From positions 1-25,657 of the forward strand of contig JAJYDH010000014.1 of the NCBI GenBank assembly GCA_021777685.1: a DNA stretch of 25,657 nucleotides. Reading direction: 5' to 3'. Positions 1-8,033 of this stretch are shown in pieces (position 1 is the first letter of the stretch; every line of letters begins with the position of its first letter). The notes under the pieces are model-generated. The model did not search any database, was not told the origin of the DNA, and worked only from the letters and a program-made list of their open reading frames with translations. Origin of the DNA: Planctomycetota bacterium. Its GTDB lineage: Bacteria > Planctomycetota > Planctomycetia > Isosphaerales > Isosphaeraceae. A program made the translations under genes and the position numbers.

Positions 1-55
1 CCAGCACATGCCGGATCATCTCGGGGGTCGGATGCGGCTTCAGCACGATGATCAT
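1..55 (-). CDS. aroF: 3-deoxy-7-phosphoheptulonate (DAHP) synthase, N-terminal fragment cut by the window edge
   Basis: Only the first 18 codons are inside the window. They read MIIVLKPHPTPEMIRHVL from an ATG at 55-53. This matches the start of the ferredoxin-like regulatory domain that opens AroAI-beta type DAHP synthases, whose N-termini usually begin M-I-[IV]-V-[LM]-K-P. DAHP synthase condenses phosphoenolpyruvate and erythrose 4-phosphate in the first step of the shikimate pathway. A GAGG Shine-Dalgarno sequence lies six bases before the ATG. A TACAAT hexamer on the same strand at 158-163 could be a -10 box, but I see no convincing -35. The fragment is very short, so the call rests on the start motif alone; another protein opening with the same ferredoxin-like fold is possible. 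Confidence 0.65.
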   Translation of the reverse strand, partial: MIIVLKPHPTPEMIRHVL

Positions 56-306
56 CGATGTCCTCGGGAACCCCGTCCGTCCGGCCGGTGGAACTGGCCA
101 GGCCGCCATCGGATCGATGGCACGTCTGCCGACCACTTCCAGGAGAGTGAATCCAAGATTGTAACGAGAGGCCCCGGAGCGGGGAAGGCAAATCCTTGCT
201 CGACCGGGATTTCGTCCGAAAATCGATCCGGGATCGGGAAATGGGCCTGGCAGGTCGCGGGATCGCGCTTGATCATCAGGGGCCACGGCAAGGGCGAAAA
301 GGGCTA

Positions 307-597
307 CTCGTCGAGATGAGCCCCGAACATGCCGAGGAAGTCGGGCTCAAGAACCTCGACCGGATGAAGGACTCCACCCCGAGAGCCTCGATCCGCGCCA
401 AGGCGCTCGTCACCCGGCGGATTCGCCCGTTCGCGATCGGCGGCAGGCCGATCCACCACGTCGGGATGCCCTGGCACTGGGGCTACAAGGGGGTCGTGAC
501 CGGCGACGTGGTCAACGACCTGGCGTCGCTGGTGAGCGACCCCAACGTCACGATCCACGAGGCCAAGGTCTTCGTCTGTCGGATCGAGAAGGGGTAG
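307..597 (+). pseudogene. C-terminal remnant of a formate dehydrogenase alpha subunit (molybdopterin oxidoreductase)
   Basis: From about 307 the frame reads LVEMSPEHAEEVGLKN, then ALVTRRIRPFAIGGR, then VGMPWHWGYKGVVTGD, VNDLASLVSDPN and FVCRIEKG before TAG at 595-597. This is the molybdopterin-dinucleotide-binding tail of the FdnG/FdoG/FdhG family, which normally sits at the end of a protein of about 1000 residues. Only about 97 residues remain. Immediately upstream the same frame has stops at 49-51 and 148-150 and no further family similarity, so the catalytic [4Fe-4S] and Sec/Cys domains are gone. The scrap contains non-family residues (for example MKDSTPRAS), consistent with drift. It cannot be a working enzyme. 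A rearranged gene whose other half lies elsewhere is possible. Confidence 0.8.
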
Positions 598-697
598 GGC
601 ACCGGGTCGGGACGAGGCCACGTTCGGACCGCGCGGCGGCGATCGGACGACGGTGGGCTGTCCGCGTCGGCCGATCGAAAAAATTGGACGGGTGAGA

Positions 698-1087
698 TCA
701 GGGGCGGGCGGCCTGGGCTCGGCGGAGCCGGTCGCACTGGAGCGCGGCGAGGAATTCGAGCGTCGGCACCAGGTACGAGGCCATCGACGGCTGGCCGATC
801 GCCCAGGCCGATGCGTCTTCCCTGGCCTCGTAGACCGTCCGGCCCTGGCGAGACACGCGGGAGACCACGCCCCGGTCGACCAGGAAAAGGAGGAGAGCGA
901 CGCGGCGGGCGAGCGGGGCTTTCGACCAGTAGGGAGAGGCGGACAGGTCGTTCTCGAGGTGCAGGCCGGTATAGCGGAGCGCTTCGGCGATCAGGGCTTC
1001 CAGGTGCTCGTCGTTGCGGTGGCGGCGGAAGTGGGAGAGGCTGCCCGACCAGAGGCGAGACAGCTCGCGGACAGATGATGCGAACAC
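698..1087 (-). CDS. hypothetical protein, about 129 residues, family not recognised
   Basis: The frame begins with GTG at 1087 and ends with TGA at 698-700. It has the G/C-ending codon pattern of a real gene throughout. The protein is hydrophilic and mostly helical in appearance, without signal peptide or membrane segment. A central stretch (ARRVALLLFLVDRGVVSRVS followed by RQGRTVYEA) looks like a helix-turn-helix and wing, so a winged-helix fold is conceivable, but I do not recognise a family. An in-frame TGA lies eight codons before the GTG, so the start cannot move far upstream. The gene is divergent from the MMPL gene on its right, and only about 100 bp separate its end from the formate dehydrogenase remnant. 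Function unknown. Confidence 0.6.
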   Translation of the reverse strand: MFASSVRELSRLWSGSLSHFRRHRNDEHLEALIAEALRYTGLHLENDLSASPYWSKAPLARRVALLLFLVDRGVVSRVSRQGRTVYEAREDASAWAIGQPSMASYLVPTLEFLAALQCDRLRRAQAARP

Positions 1088-1229
1088 GGGTGAATTGGGC
1101 CCTTCGGGTCAGTTCGAGGTCCCACGCGCACGATTCGGGGATCTCGCTCACCCATGATACGCCGGCCGGCAAGGGTCGGGCCAGCGAAATCCCGATGACG
1201 ATCCGGATCGACCGGCCGGACGATTCGCT

Positions 1230-1258
1230 TTGACAGGGATCGCGCGTTTCATTATGGT
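1230..1258 (+). promoter_or_regulatory. sigma70-type promoter for the MMPL-TPR gene pair
   Basis: TTGACA at 1230-1235 is followed by a 17-bp spacer and TATGGT at 1253-1258. The -35 is a perfect consensus match and the -10 matches four of six. Transcription would start near 1265, giving a leader of about 100 bases before the ATG at 1367. This placement argues against the upstream in-frame TTG at 1274 as the translation start. Confidence 0.6.
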
Positions 1259-1366
1259 GCGATTGAATATCTGTTGCGCCGGCCCGGCCCCGTTCGAGGT
1301 TCTGCCCCAACCGCCCGCGAGATCCGAGCGCTCGAACGGTCCTCTCCCACGGATGCGATCTCCCTC

Positions 1367-3739
1367 ATGTTTCAATCGCTCGCCAGGCTGGTCAACACCC
1401 GGGGATGGATCATCATCGCGGGCTGGCTGGCCGTCGTGGCCGGACTCCTGCTCGTCGCCCCCAGGTGGGATTCGGTGAGCAAGGACGACGACGTCAACTT
1501 CTTCCCCGCCGGCTTCCCCAGCGTGATCGGCCAGACCCTCCTGAAGCGGGGGTTCCCCCGGGACGTGGCCAGCTCGCAGGCGGTCCTGGTGGCTGAGCGT
1601 CACGACGGCAAGCTCACCCGGGCCGACCTCGATTACATCGTGACCCTCTCCAGTCGGCTGACCCGGCTCAAGCTCGAAGAGCCCACGCTCGGGATCAAGC
1701 AGGTGATCGACTACCGGACGCCGGTGATGGGCCCCCGGCTGGTCGGCGACGCCCTCGACGGGGCCGGCCAGGCGTCGCTGGTCCTGGTCTCCTTGAACGG
1801 GACCTATATCGCCAAGCAGACGAGGCAGGCGATGGACCGGCTCCAGGAGATCCTGGCCGCCTTCGAGAAGCCGCCCGCCGGCCTGAACGTGGAGATGACC
1901 GGCTCGGCGGCCGTCGGCCACGACATGAACCGGGCGGCCGAGTCGAGCGTCTCGAAGACGACCTGGGCGACGATCGCGCTGGTGGTCATCATCCTGCTGA
2001 TCGTCTACCGATCCCCCTTGCTGGCGTTCCTGCCCCTGGTGACGATCGCGATCTCGGTCGAGGTCTCGCTGCTGGCGATCGCGTCGCTGACGAAGGTCCC
2101 GGGCCTGCATTTCCAGGTGATCAACATCACCAAGATCTTCGTGATCGTCGTCCTCTTCGGCGCGGGGACGGATTATTGCCTGTTCCTGATCGCCCGGTAT
2201 CGCGAGGAGCTGGCCCGAGGCCGCTCCGGCCCCGATGCGCTCCGAGAGGCCATCGTCCAGGTCGGCGGGGCGCTCTGCGCCAGCGCGGGGACGGTGATCG
2301 TCGGCCTGGGCATGCTCTGCTTCTCCAGCTTCGCCAAGATCCGATACACCGGCCCGGCCATCGCCCTGAGCCTGGTGATCGGCCTGCTGGCCTCCCTGAC
2401 GCTGGCCCCGGTCCTGCTCCACTGGCTCCGGGGGACCGTGTTCTTCCCCTTCACCCCGCCGCACCACGAGAAGGGGGCCGACCCCGAGCAGGAGGGGCTC
2501 GAACAGGTCCCGCTCTCGGCGTTCTGGGGGAAGATCGCCACGGTCGTCATCCGCCGCCCCGGGCTGATCCTGATGGTGAGCCTGGCGGCCCTGACCCCGT
2601 TCGCGATCCTGGGGTCGCGCACGACTTCGAATTACAGCCAGCTCACCGACCTCAGCCCCGACCAGCCCAGCATCATCGGCTCGAAGATCGTCCGCCAGTA
2701 CTTCGCCGCCGGCGAACTCGGGCCCACGACCGTCCTGGTCGAGCATCCCGGGATCGATTTCCGGTCCGAGCCCGGCCGGGCCGCGATCGAGGCCCTCTGC
2801 AAGACGCTCGCCGCGTCGAAGAACGTGGCCGAGGTCCGCTCGATCTCCCGCCCGCTCGGCCGGCCCCCGGAGGGCTTCCTGAGGCGGAGCGCGGAGATCG
2901 TCCAGCGACCGTTCGTCGACCCCCGCTACGTCTCCACGGCGCCCCAGGACCCGGCCGATCTCAACCACATCACCAAGGTTGACCTCATCTTCCGATCCGA
3001 CCCGTTCTCCGAGGGTAGCCTGAGGGCGCTCGAAGAGGTCAGGTCGATCTTCAGGCAGGCTGCCCGGCCGGGCGGCCCTCTGGCCGGGCTGGCCTCGAAC
3101 TCCCTCGGCATGGCCGGCTCGACGTCGATGGTCGCCGACCTCAAGACCGTCATCACCCGGGACGAGCACCGGATGTACTGGATGGTGACGCTGGGTGTCT
3201 ACGCCATCCTGGTCCTGCTCCTCCGCCGGCCCTTCGTCTGCCTCTACCTGATCGCGACGGTGGTGATCGGCTACCTGGCCTCGGTCGGGATCACCGAGCT
3301 GGTCTTCCGGGCCATCCACGACGGCCCCGACCCCTGGGGCGGGCTCGACTGGAAGGTCAGCTTCTTCCTCTTCGTCATCCTGGTCGCCGTGGGCGAGGAC
3401 TACAACATCTTCCTCATGGCGCGGGTATTGGAGGAGGAGAGGAAGCACGGGCCGATCGAGGGGACTCGCCAGGCGGTCATGCACACGGGCGGGATCATCA
3501 GCTCGTGCGGCCTGATCATGGCCGGGACCCTCGGCTCGATGATCAGCGGCAACCTTACGGCGCTCAAGGAGTTGGGCTTCGCGCTGGCGCTGGGCGTGGT
3601 CCTCGACACGTTCATCGTCCGGCCGGTCATGGTCCCGGCCTTCGTGATCCTGGTCCATCGCTGGCGAGGGGCGCTCGACATCTCGGAGGAGCCGATCATC
3701 CACGACCCGGCCGAGGTGAGCACGTCCTCGACCTCGTGA
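1367..3739 (+). CDS. MMPL-family (RND superfamily) exporter
   Basis: The 790-residue product has the duplicated MmpL layout. A membrane segment at about residues 14-31 is followed by a large extracytoplasmic domain to about residue 200, then a five-helix bundle; the same pattern repeats after the helix beginning PGLILMVSLAAL. Each half carries the paired Asp-Tyr of the MmpL proton relay: GAGTDYCLFL (Asp269-Tyr270) and AVGEDYNIFL (Asp678-Tyr679). MMPL proteins use the proton gradient to move lipids or hydrophobic compounds out of the inner membrane; the substrate here cannot be told. I chose the ATG at 1367 (MFQSLARLVN) because it begins just before the first helix and lies about 100 bases after a strong promoter. 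A TTG at 1274 would add 31 low-complexity residues. No clear Shine-Dalgarno precedes 1367. A secreted TPR protein follows 40 bp downstream, probably cotranscribed. Confidence 0.87.
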   Translation: MFQSLARLVNTRGWIIIAGWLAVVAGLLLVAPRWDSVSKDDDVNFFPAGFPSVIGQTLLKRGFPRDVASSQAVLVAERHDGKLTRADLDYIVTLSSRLTRLKLEEPTLGIKQVIDYRTPVMGPRLVGDALDGAGQASLVLVSLNGTYIAKQTRQAMDRLQEILAAFEKPPAGLNVEMTGSAAVGHDMNRAAESSVSKTTWATIALVVIILLIVYRSPLLAFLPLVTIAISVEVSLLAIASLTKVPGLHFQVINITKIFVIVVLFGAGTDYCLFLIARYREELARGRSGPDALREAIVQVGGALCASAGTVIVGLGMLCFSSFAKIRYTGPAIALSLVIGLLASLTLAPVLLHWLRGTVFFPFTPPHHEKGADPEQEGLEQVPLSAFWGKIATVVIRRPGLILMVSLAALTPFAILGSRTTSNYSQLTDLSPDQPSIIGSKIVRQYFAAGELGPTTVLVEHPGIDFRSEPGRAAIEALCKTLAASKNVAEVRSISRPLGRPPEGFLRRSAEIVQRPFVDPRYVSTAPQDPADLNHITKVDLIFRSDPFSEGSLRALEEVRSIFRQAARPGGPLAGLASNSLGMAGSTSMVADLKTVITRDEHRMYWMVTLGVYAILVLLLRRPFVCLYLIATVVIGYLASVGITELVFRAIHDGPDPWGGLDWKVSFFLFVILVAVGEDYNIFLMARVLEEERKHGPIEGTRQAVMHTGGIISSCGLIMAGTLGSMISGNLTALKELGFALALGVVLDTFIVRPVMVPAFVILVHRWRGALDISEEPIIHDPAEVSTSSTS

Positions 3740-3779
3740 GGTCCCCGGCCCTCGACCGGCCGGATCGGAGGGTTGAACC

Positions 3780-5045
3780 ATGCTCCGCTTCGCGTCCTCG
3801 CTCGGGTGCATCCTCCTCCTCGCGGTCGCCTGGCCCTCGCCCGCCCGGGGACAGGTCGTCGACCGGGGGAAGGTCGAGTCAGAGGCGGCCGGACAGGCCA
3901 CCGAGGCCGACCGCCTCTTCAAGCGCGGCGAGTGGGAGCCCGCCCTGGCCCTCTACGAGGCCGAACGCGCCTCGCGCTCCGCGCTCGGCGACGTCCGCTA
4001 TGAAGCGTATGCCCTCCGGGCCATCGGCATCTGCAAGGCCGAGCTGGGCGACGACGAAGGGGCGATCGAGGCGCTGTTGAAGGCCCGCGTCCTCGACCTC
4101 AAGCGCGAGGATAAGGGTTACGCCGGCTACGACCTCTTCCTGATCGCCCAGGCGGAGCTGAGGCTTGACCGGCCGCTCGACGCCATCCGGACCCTCGAAA
4201 CCGCCTTGCCGTTGCTGTCGCAGGCCGTCGATCGCGACCACGAGGCCGACGCCCGGCTCGTGCTGTCGAAGGTCCTCGTCACGCTCGGCCGATCCGGCGA
4301 GGCCAGGGTCCATGTCGCCCGCGCCATCGCCCTGGCCGAGGAGCTGAACGACGCCTGGCGGATCGCCGACGGCTGGGCCTCGTCGGGCCAGGTCGAGGGG
4401 ACGCTCGGGAACTACTCGCTGGCCCTGGAGCGGACCTCCGACGCGCAGGAGTTGTTCGAGGAACAGGGCCGGGCGGCCGACGCGGCGTGGATGGAGACCG
4501 TCGCGGCCTCGACGCTCCTGATGATGGGCCGGCCCGAGCCGGCGCTCGCCCGCTATCGCGAAGCCGCCCGGCTCCACGAACACCTCGAAGATGGCGGTTC
4601 GCTCGCCGAGGACCTGACTGCGATCGCCGGCGTCCTCCTGGCGTCGGAAAAGCTCGACGAGGCCCTGGCCGCCGCCCGCAAGGCGGTGGAGAAGGCGCAG
4701 GAGGTCGACGACCGCCCCCGGGAAGTCGAGGCCCGGGTCCGGCTGGCCCAGGTCCAGGGGAGCCAGGCCGACTGGCCGGCCGCCGCCGAGACGCTGGACG
4801 AGGCCGTCGGGCTGATCCGCCAGGTCGCCCGCGACGACCCGGCCGAGCAGGTCCGCCTCCTGATCACCGCCGCTCACGCCGACCGGCTGGCCGGGAAGCG
4901 GCCTCGCGCGAAGCAACGGCTCGATGCGGCCCGCCGGATCGCCGACGATTCGGGCGTCGAGAAGCTCAAGGGACTCGTCGCCGAGGCTCGCGGGCGGTTC
5001 GACGAGGGTGAAAAATCGCCCGACCCTCCCTCGCCCCCTCGCTGA
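3780..5045 (+). CDS. secreted tetratricopeptide-repeat protein
   Basis: The ATG at 3780 follows GGAGGG at 3767-3772 with a seven-base gap. The first 24 residues (MLRFASSLGCILLLAVAWPS then PARG|Q) form a signal peptide with likely cleavage before Gln25. The rest is a run of about eight TPR-like helical pairs at roughly residues 40-66, 78-108, 117-148, 157-188, 197-227, 237-267, 277-307 and 316-346, with the usual A-x-x-x-Y/L and A/G-x-x-x-A spacing. The C-terminal tail is Pro-rich. TPR arrays bind partner proteins; no catalytic motif is visible. The 40-bp gap from the MMPL gene and the lack of a separate promoter suggest that this protein may be a periplasmic partner of the exporter, which is inference. 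A strong hairpin follows the stop codon. Confidence 0.82.
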   Translation: MLRFASSLGCILLLAVAWPSPARGQVVDRGKVESEAAGQATEADRLFKRGEWEPALALYEAERASRSALGDVRYEAYALRAIGICKAELGDDEGAIEALLKARVLDLKREDKGYAGYDLFLIAQAELRLDRPLDAIRTLETALPLLSQAVDRDHEADARLVLSKVLVTLGRSGEARVHVARAIALAEELNDAWRIADGWASSGQVEGTLGNYSLALERTSDAQELFEEQGRAADAAWMETVAASTLLMMGRPEPALARYREAARLHEHLEDGGSLAEDLTAIAGVLLASEKLDEALAAARKAVEKAQEVDDRPREVEARVRLAQVQGSQADWPAAAETLDEAVGLIRQVARDDPAEQVRLLITAAHADRLAGKRPRAKQRLDAARRIADDSGVEKLKGLVAEARGRFDEGEKSPDPPSPPR

Positions 5046-5059
5046 CCTTCGAAAGCGAA

Positions 5060-5086
5060 TCGGGCGGGGGAAGATCCCCCGCCCGA
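5060..5086. terminator. perfect 11-bp hairpin between convergent genes, probable bidirectional terminator
   Basis: TCGGGCGGGGG at 5060-5070 is perfectly complementary to 5076-5086, with the five-base loop AAGAT. It sits 15 bp after the TPR gene stop and 28 bp after the clpC stop, where transcripts from both strands should end. Neither side has a T-run, so it would be a stem-only terminator or a 3'-end stabiliser. Confidence 0.6.
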
Positions 5087-5114
5087 CCCGTCTCTGCTCG
5101 TCGTCGTCGGAAAC

Positions 5115-7640
5115 TCAGGACTTCGGCTTGCCGGCGGCGGGGGCCGAGCCGGCGACGGCGCCGGCCAGGGCGGCCTCGCCCGTCACCGAGGGCTCGAAGA
5201 CCAGGGCCTTGTCCGCTCCCAGGCCGTCGACGCGGACGTTGACGGTGTTGCAGCCCTTGTACTTGCCGCTCAGGATGTCCTCCGAGAGCGGGTCCTCGAT
5301 CAGGTTCTCGATCGAGCGGCGGAGCGGCCGGGCCCCGTACTCGGGGTTGAAGCCCTTGTCGATCAGGAATTCCTCGGCCTCGTTCGTCAGGACCAGCTCC
5401 AGCCCTCGGTCGCGGAGCCGGGCGCGGACCTTCGCCAGCTCGATGTCGATGATGACCCGCAGGTTCTCGCGGTTCAGGCTGTGGAAGACGATGATGTCGT
5501 CCAGGCGGTTGAGGAACTCGGGCCGGAAATACTTCTCGATCGAGCCCTTGAAGTCTTCCTTCATCTTCTCATACGACTTCGCATCGTCCTTGCTCCCGGG
5601 GAAGCCGAACGTGTTGGTCATGCCGGTCTCGGCCCCGGCATTGGTCGTCATGATGATGATGGTGTTCTTGAAGTCGACGTTGCGGCCGAAGCTGTCGGTC
5701 AGCCGGCCCTCTTCCATGATCTGGAGGAGCATGTTGTAGACGTCGGGGTGGGCCTTCTCGATCTCGTCGAGGAGGACCACCGCATAGGGACGCCGGCGGA
5801 TCTTCTCGGTCAGCTGGCCGCCCTCCTCGTAGCCGACGTAGCCCGGCGGGGCCCCGATCAGCCGCGAGACGTTGTGCTTCTCCATGTACTCGGACATGTC
5901 GATCTGGATCAGGGCCTCGGCGTTGCCGAACATGAATTCGGCGAGGCTCTTGGCCAGGAGCGTCTTCCCGACCCCGGTGGGGCCGGCGAAGATGAACGAC
6001 CCGATCGGCTTCTTGGGGTCCTTCAGGCCGGCCCGGCTCCGGCGGACGGCCTGGCTGATCCGCTTGATCGCCTCGGACTGCGAGATCACCTTCTTCTGGA
6101 GCTCGCCCTCCATCGCGATCAGGCGGGCGGTCTCCTCGGCCTCCAGGCGGGTGAGCGGGACGCCGGTCATCTTGGAGACGACCTCGGCGACGACCTCCTC
6201 GTCGACCGTGCCGTCGACCTCCTTCGACCGCTCGCGCCACTCGCGGTTGATGGTCTCTTTCTTCTTCTTGAGCTTGTCGGCCTGGTCGCGGAGGGCGGCG
6301 GCCCGCTCGAAGTCCTGATTCGCGACGGCCTCTTCCTTGTCCTGGTTGAGGCGTTCGATCTGGTCGTCGAGCTCCTTGAGGTCGGGCGGCCGGGTCATCG
6401 CCTTGAGGCGGACGCGGGCGCCGGCCTCGTCGATGACGTCGATCGCCTTGTCGGGCAGGCACCGGCCGGTGATGTACCGGTCGGACAGCTCGATGGCGGC
6501 CTCGAGCGCCTCGTCGGTGATCTGGACGCGGTGGTGCGACTCGTAGCGGTCGCGGAGGCCTCGGAGGATCTCCAGGGCCTCGGCCTTGCTCGGCGGCTCG
6601 ACGACGATCGTCTGGAACCGCCGCTCGAGCGCCCCGTCCTTCTCGATGTACTTGCGGTACTCGTCGAGGGTGGTCGCGCCGATGCACTGGACCTCGCCCC
6701 GGGCGAGCGCCGGCTTGAGGACGTTGGAGGCGTCGATCGCCCCTTCGGCCCCGCCGGCGCCGACGAGGGTGTGCAGCTCGTCGATGAAGAGGATGGTGTT
6801 CTTGGCCCGTCGGACCTCGTTCATGACGGCCTTGATCCGCTCCTCGAACTGGCCGCGGTACTTCGTGCCGGCGACCATCATCGCCAGGTCGAGCACGACG
6901 ATCCGGCGGTCGCGGAGCAACTCGGGGACGTTCCCCTCGATGATCATCTGGGCCAGGCCCTCGACGATCGCCGTCTTGCCCACGCCGGCCTCTCCGAGGA
7001 GGACCGGGTTGTTCTTCTGGCGGCGCGAGAGGATCTGGACGACCCGCTCGATTTCATTTTGGCGGCCGATGACCGGGTCCAGCTTGCTTTGCCGGGCCAG
7101 GTCGGTCAGGTCTCGGCCGAACGAGTCCAAGGCGGGGGTCTTGGACTTTCCACCCTTCGCGGCGGCGCGCTCTCCCCCCTCGCCGCCGCCGCCAGCGTCC
7201 ATCCCGTGACCGAGCAAGTTGAGCACCTCCTCGCGCACTTCTTCCAGCTTCAGATTGAGGTTCATCAACACCTGGGCGGCCACGCCCTCCTGCTCTCGCA
7301 GGAGGCCCAGCAGGAGGTGTTCAGTCCCCACGTAGTTGTGGTTGAGGTTGCGGGCTTCCTCGATGGCGTACTCGATCACCTTCTTGGCCCGGGGGGTCTG
7401 GGGCAGCTTCCCCATCGTGACCATGTCCGGGCCCGACTGGACGATCTTCTCGACCTCGACCCGGATCTTCCGGAGGTCGACGTCGAGGTTCTTGAGCACG
7501 TTCGCGGCGACGCCGCTGCCCTCCTTGACGAGGCCAAGCAAGACGTGTTCGGTGCCGACGTACTCGTGGTTGAAGCGCTGCGCCTCTTGGTTGGCCAGTT
7601 GCATCACCTTGCGGGCACGGTCGGTGAAGCGCTCATACAT
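5115..7640 (-). CDS. clpC: ATP-dependent Clp protease ATP-binding subunit ClpC
   Basis: The 841-residue protein is a full-length Hsp100 unfoldase that feeds substrates to ClpP. Two Clp-N repeats fill residues 1-145 (MYERFTDRARKVMQLANQEA, then NHEYVGTEHVLLGL and NHNYVGTEHLLLGL). The first AAA+ module has Walker A GEAGVGKT at 216-223 and Walker B ILFIDE at 283-288. A UVR-type coiled segment lies at about 433-468. The second module has GPTGVGKT at 553-560 and VVLLDE at 621-626. FGF at 678-680 is in the position of the ClpP-docking loop. The C-terminal tail (about 810-841) is Ala/Gly-rich and variable. I chose ATG 7640 because it gives the standard ClpC N-terminus and has GGAG eight bases upstream; a GTG at 7724 would add 28 atypical residues. 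The gene is last in a minus-strand block but has candidate promoters of its own. No clpP, mcsA or ctsR is nearby. Confidence 0.96.
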   Translation of the reverse strand: MYERFTDRARKVMQLANQEAQRFNHEYVGTEHVLLGLVKEGSGVAANVLKNLDVDLRKIRVEVEKIVQSGPDMVTMGKLPQTPRAKKVIEYAIEEARNLNHNYVGTEHLLLGLLREQEGVAAQVLMNLNLKLEEVREEVLNLLGHGMDAGGGGEGGERAAAKGGKSKTPALDSFGRDLTDLARQSKLDPVIGRQNEIERVVQILSRRQKNNPVLLGEAGVGKTAIVEGLAQMIIEGNVPELLRDRRIVVLDLAMMVAGTKYRGQFEERIKAVMNEVRRAKNTILFIDELHTLVGAGGAEGAIDASNVLKPALARGEVQCIGATTLDEYRKYIEKDGALERRFQTIVVEPPSKAEALEILRGLRDRYESHHRVQITDEALEAAIELSDRYITGRCLPDKAIDVIDEAGARVRLKAMTRPPDLKELDDQIERLNQDKEEAVANQDFERAAALRDQADKLKKKKETINREWRERSKEVDGTVDEEVVAEVVSKMTGVPLTRLEAEETARLIAMEGELQKKVISQSEAIKRISQAVRRSRAGLKDPKKPIGSFIFAGPTGVGKTLLAKSLAEFMFGNAEALIQIDMSEYMEKHNVSRLIGAPPGYVGYEEGGQLTEKIRRRPYAVVLLDEIEKAHPDVYNMLLQIMEEGRLTDSFGRNVDFKNTIIIMTTNAGAETGMTNTFGFPGSKDDAKSYEKMKEDFKGSIEKYFRPEFLNRLDDIIVFHSLNRENLRVIIDIELAKVRARLRDRGLELVLTNEAEEFLIDKGFNPEYGARPLRRSIENLIEDPLSEDILSGKYKGCNTVNVRVDGLGADKALVFEPSVTGEAALAGAVAGSAPAAGKPKS

Positions 7641-7865
7641 GCGGTCGACTCCGACGGGGCGACCGGGGCCATCCCCGGCCTGTGACTCTACGGAACGTCT
7701 CGCCCTGGAAGCATCTTGCGACACGCCGCGCTCGACGCGTCACGCCTCCCCACGAGGCCCATCGGGTGCTCGGCCGCTGTCCTGATCGGACCGGACGGCC
7801 GGGCTCGTCGGGCCCCGAGGCGGGCGAGTCTCGGGCAATCCTCGCCGAAGTTTCATCCGATCTCT

Positions 7866-7893
7866 ATTGTAAAGCCGGGAACGAGTCCGCCAA
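7866..7893 (-). promoter_or_regulatory. candidate clpC promoter, proximal
   Basis: On the minus strand TTGGCG (7893-7888) is followed by 16 bp and TACAAT (7871-7866), a five-of-six -10 match. It would give a leader of about 220 bases for clpC. The 390-bp gap 7641-8029 contains no gene I can support. I looked for a CIRCE-type GCACTC-N9-GAGTGC operator and did not see one. Confidence 0.35.
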
Positions 7894-8003
7894 GTCCCCG
7901 GGCCGATCCCGCGCCCCGGTGGGTGCGAATTCGCCACGAGACCTCTTCGGAAGGTCAGGCCCCGTCCCGGACGGCTCGATGGGCGCCTGTCTTGACGAGG
8001 TGG

Positions 8004-8033
8004 ATTCTAAACCGTTCGGCCCGTCGAAATCAA
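8004..8033 (-). promoter_or_regulatory. candidate clpC promoter, distal, overlapping the mobA stop codon
   Basis: On the minus strand TTGATT (8033-8028) is followed by 18 bp and TAGAAT (8009-8004), a five-of-six -10 match. The -35 overlaps the mobA stop codon. Transcription from here would start near 7997 and reach clpC with a leader of about 355 bases, which would make clpC separable from the molybdenum-cofactor genes. Confidence 0.35.

Noticed and set aside
640..676. Imperfect hairpin CGATCGG...CCGATCG followed by AAAAAA
   Set aside because: Considered as a terminator for the gene ending at 698. On that strand the T-run comes before the stem, not after it, and on the plus strand the run is A, so it does not fit an intrinsic terminator.
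1148..3922. Open minus-strand frame of 924 codons across the MMPL gene
   Set aside because: It mirrors a gene with clear transporter motifs. Its translation is a low-complexity string rich in Asp, Arg, Gly, Gln and His, as expected of the antisense of GC-rich coding DNA.
5481..7685. Open plus-strand frame of 734 codons across clpC
   Set aside because: It is antisense to an unmistakable ClpC. The translation is Leu/Asp/Val/Gly-rich without domains.
7641..8029. Possible heat-shock operator (CIRCE or CtsR-like) before clpC
   Set aside because: No GCACTC-N9-GAGTGC dyad or GGTCAAA heptad repeat is present; only ordinary promoter-like hexamers were found.
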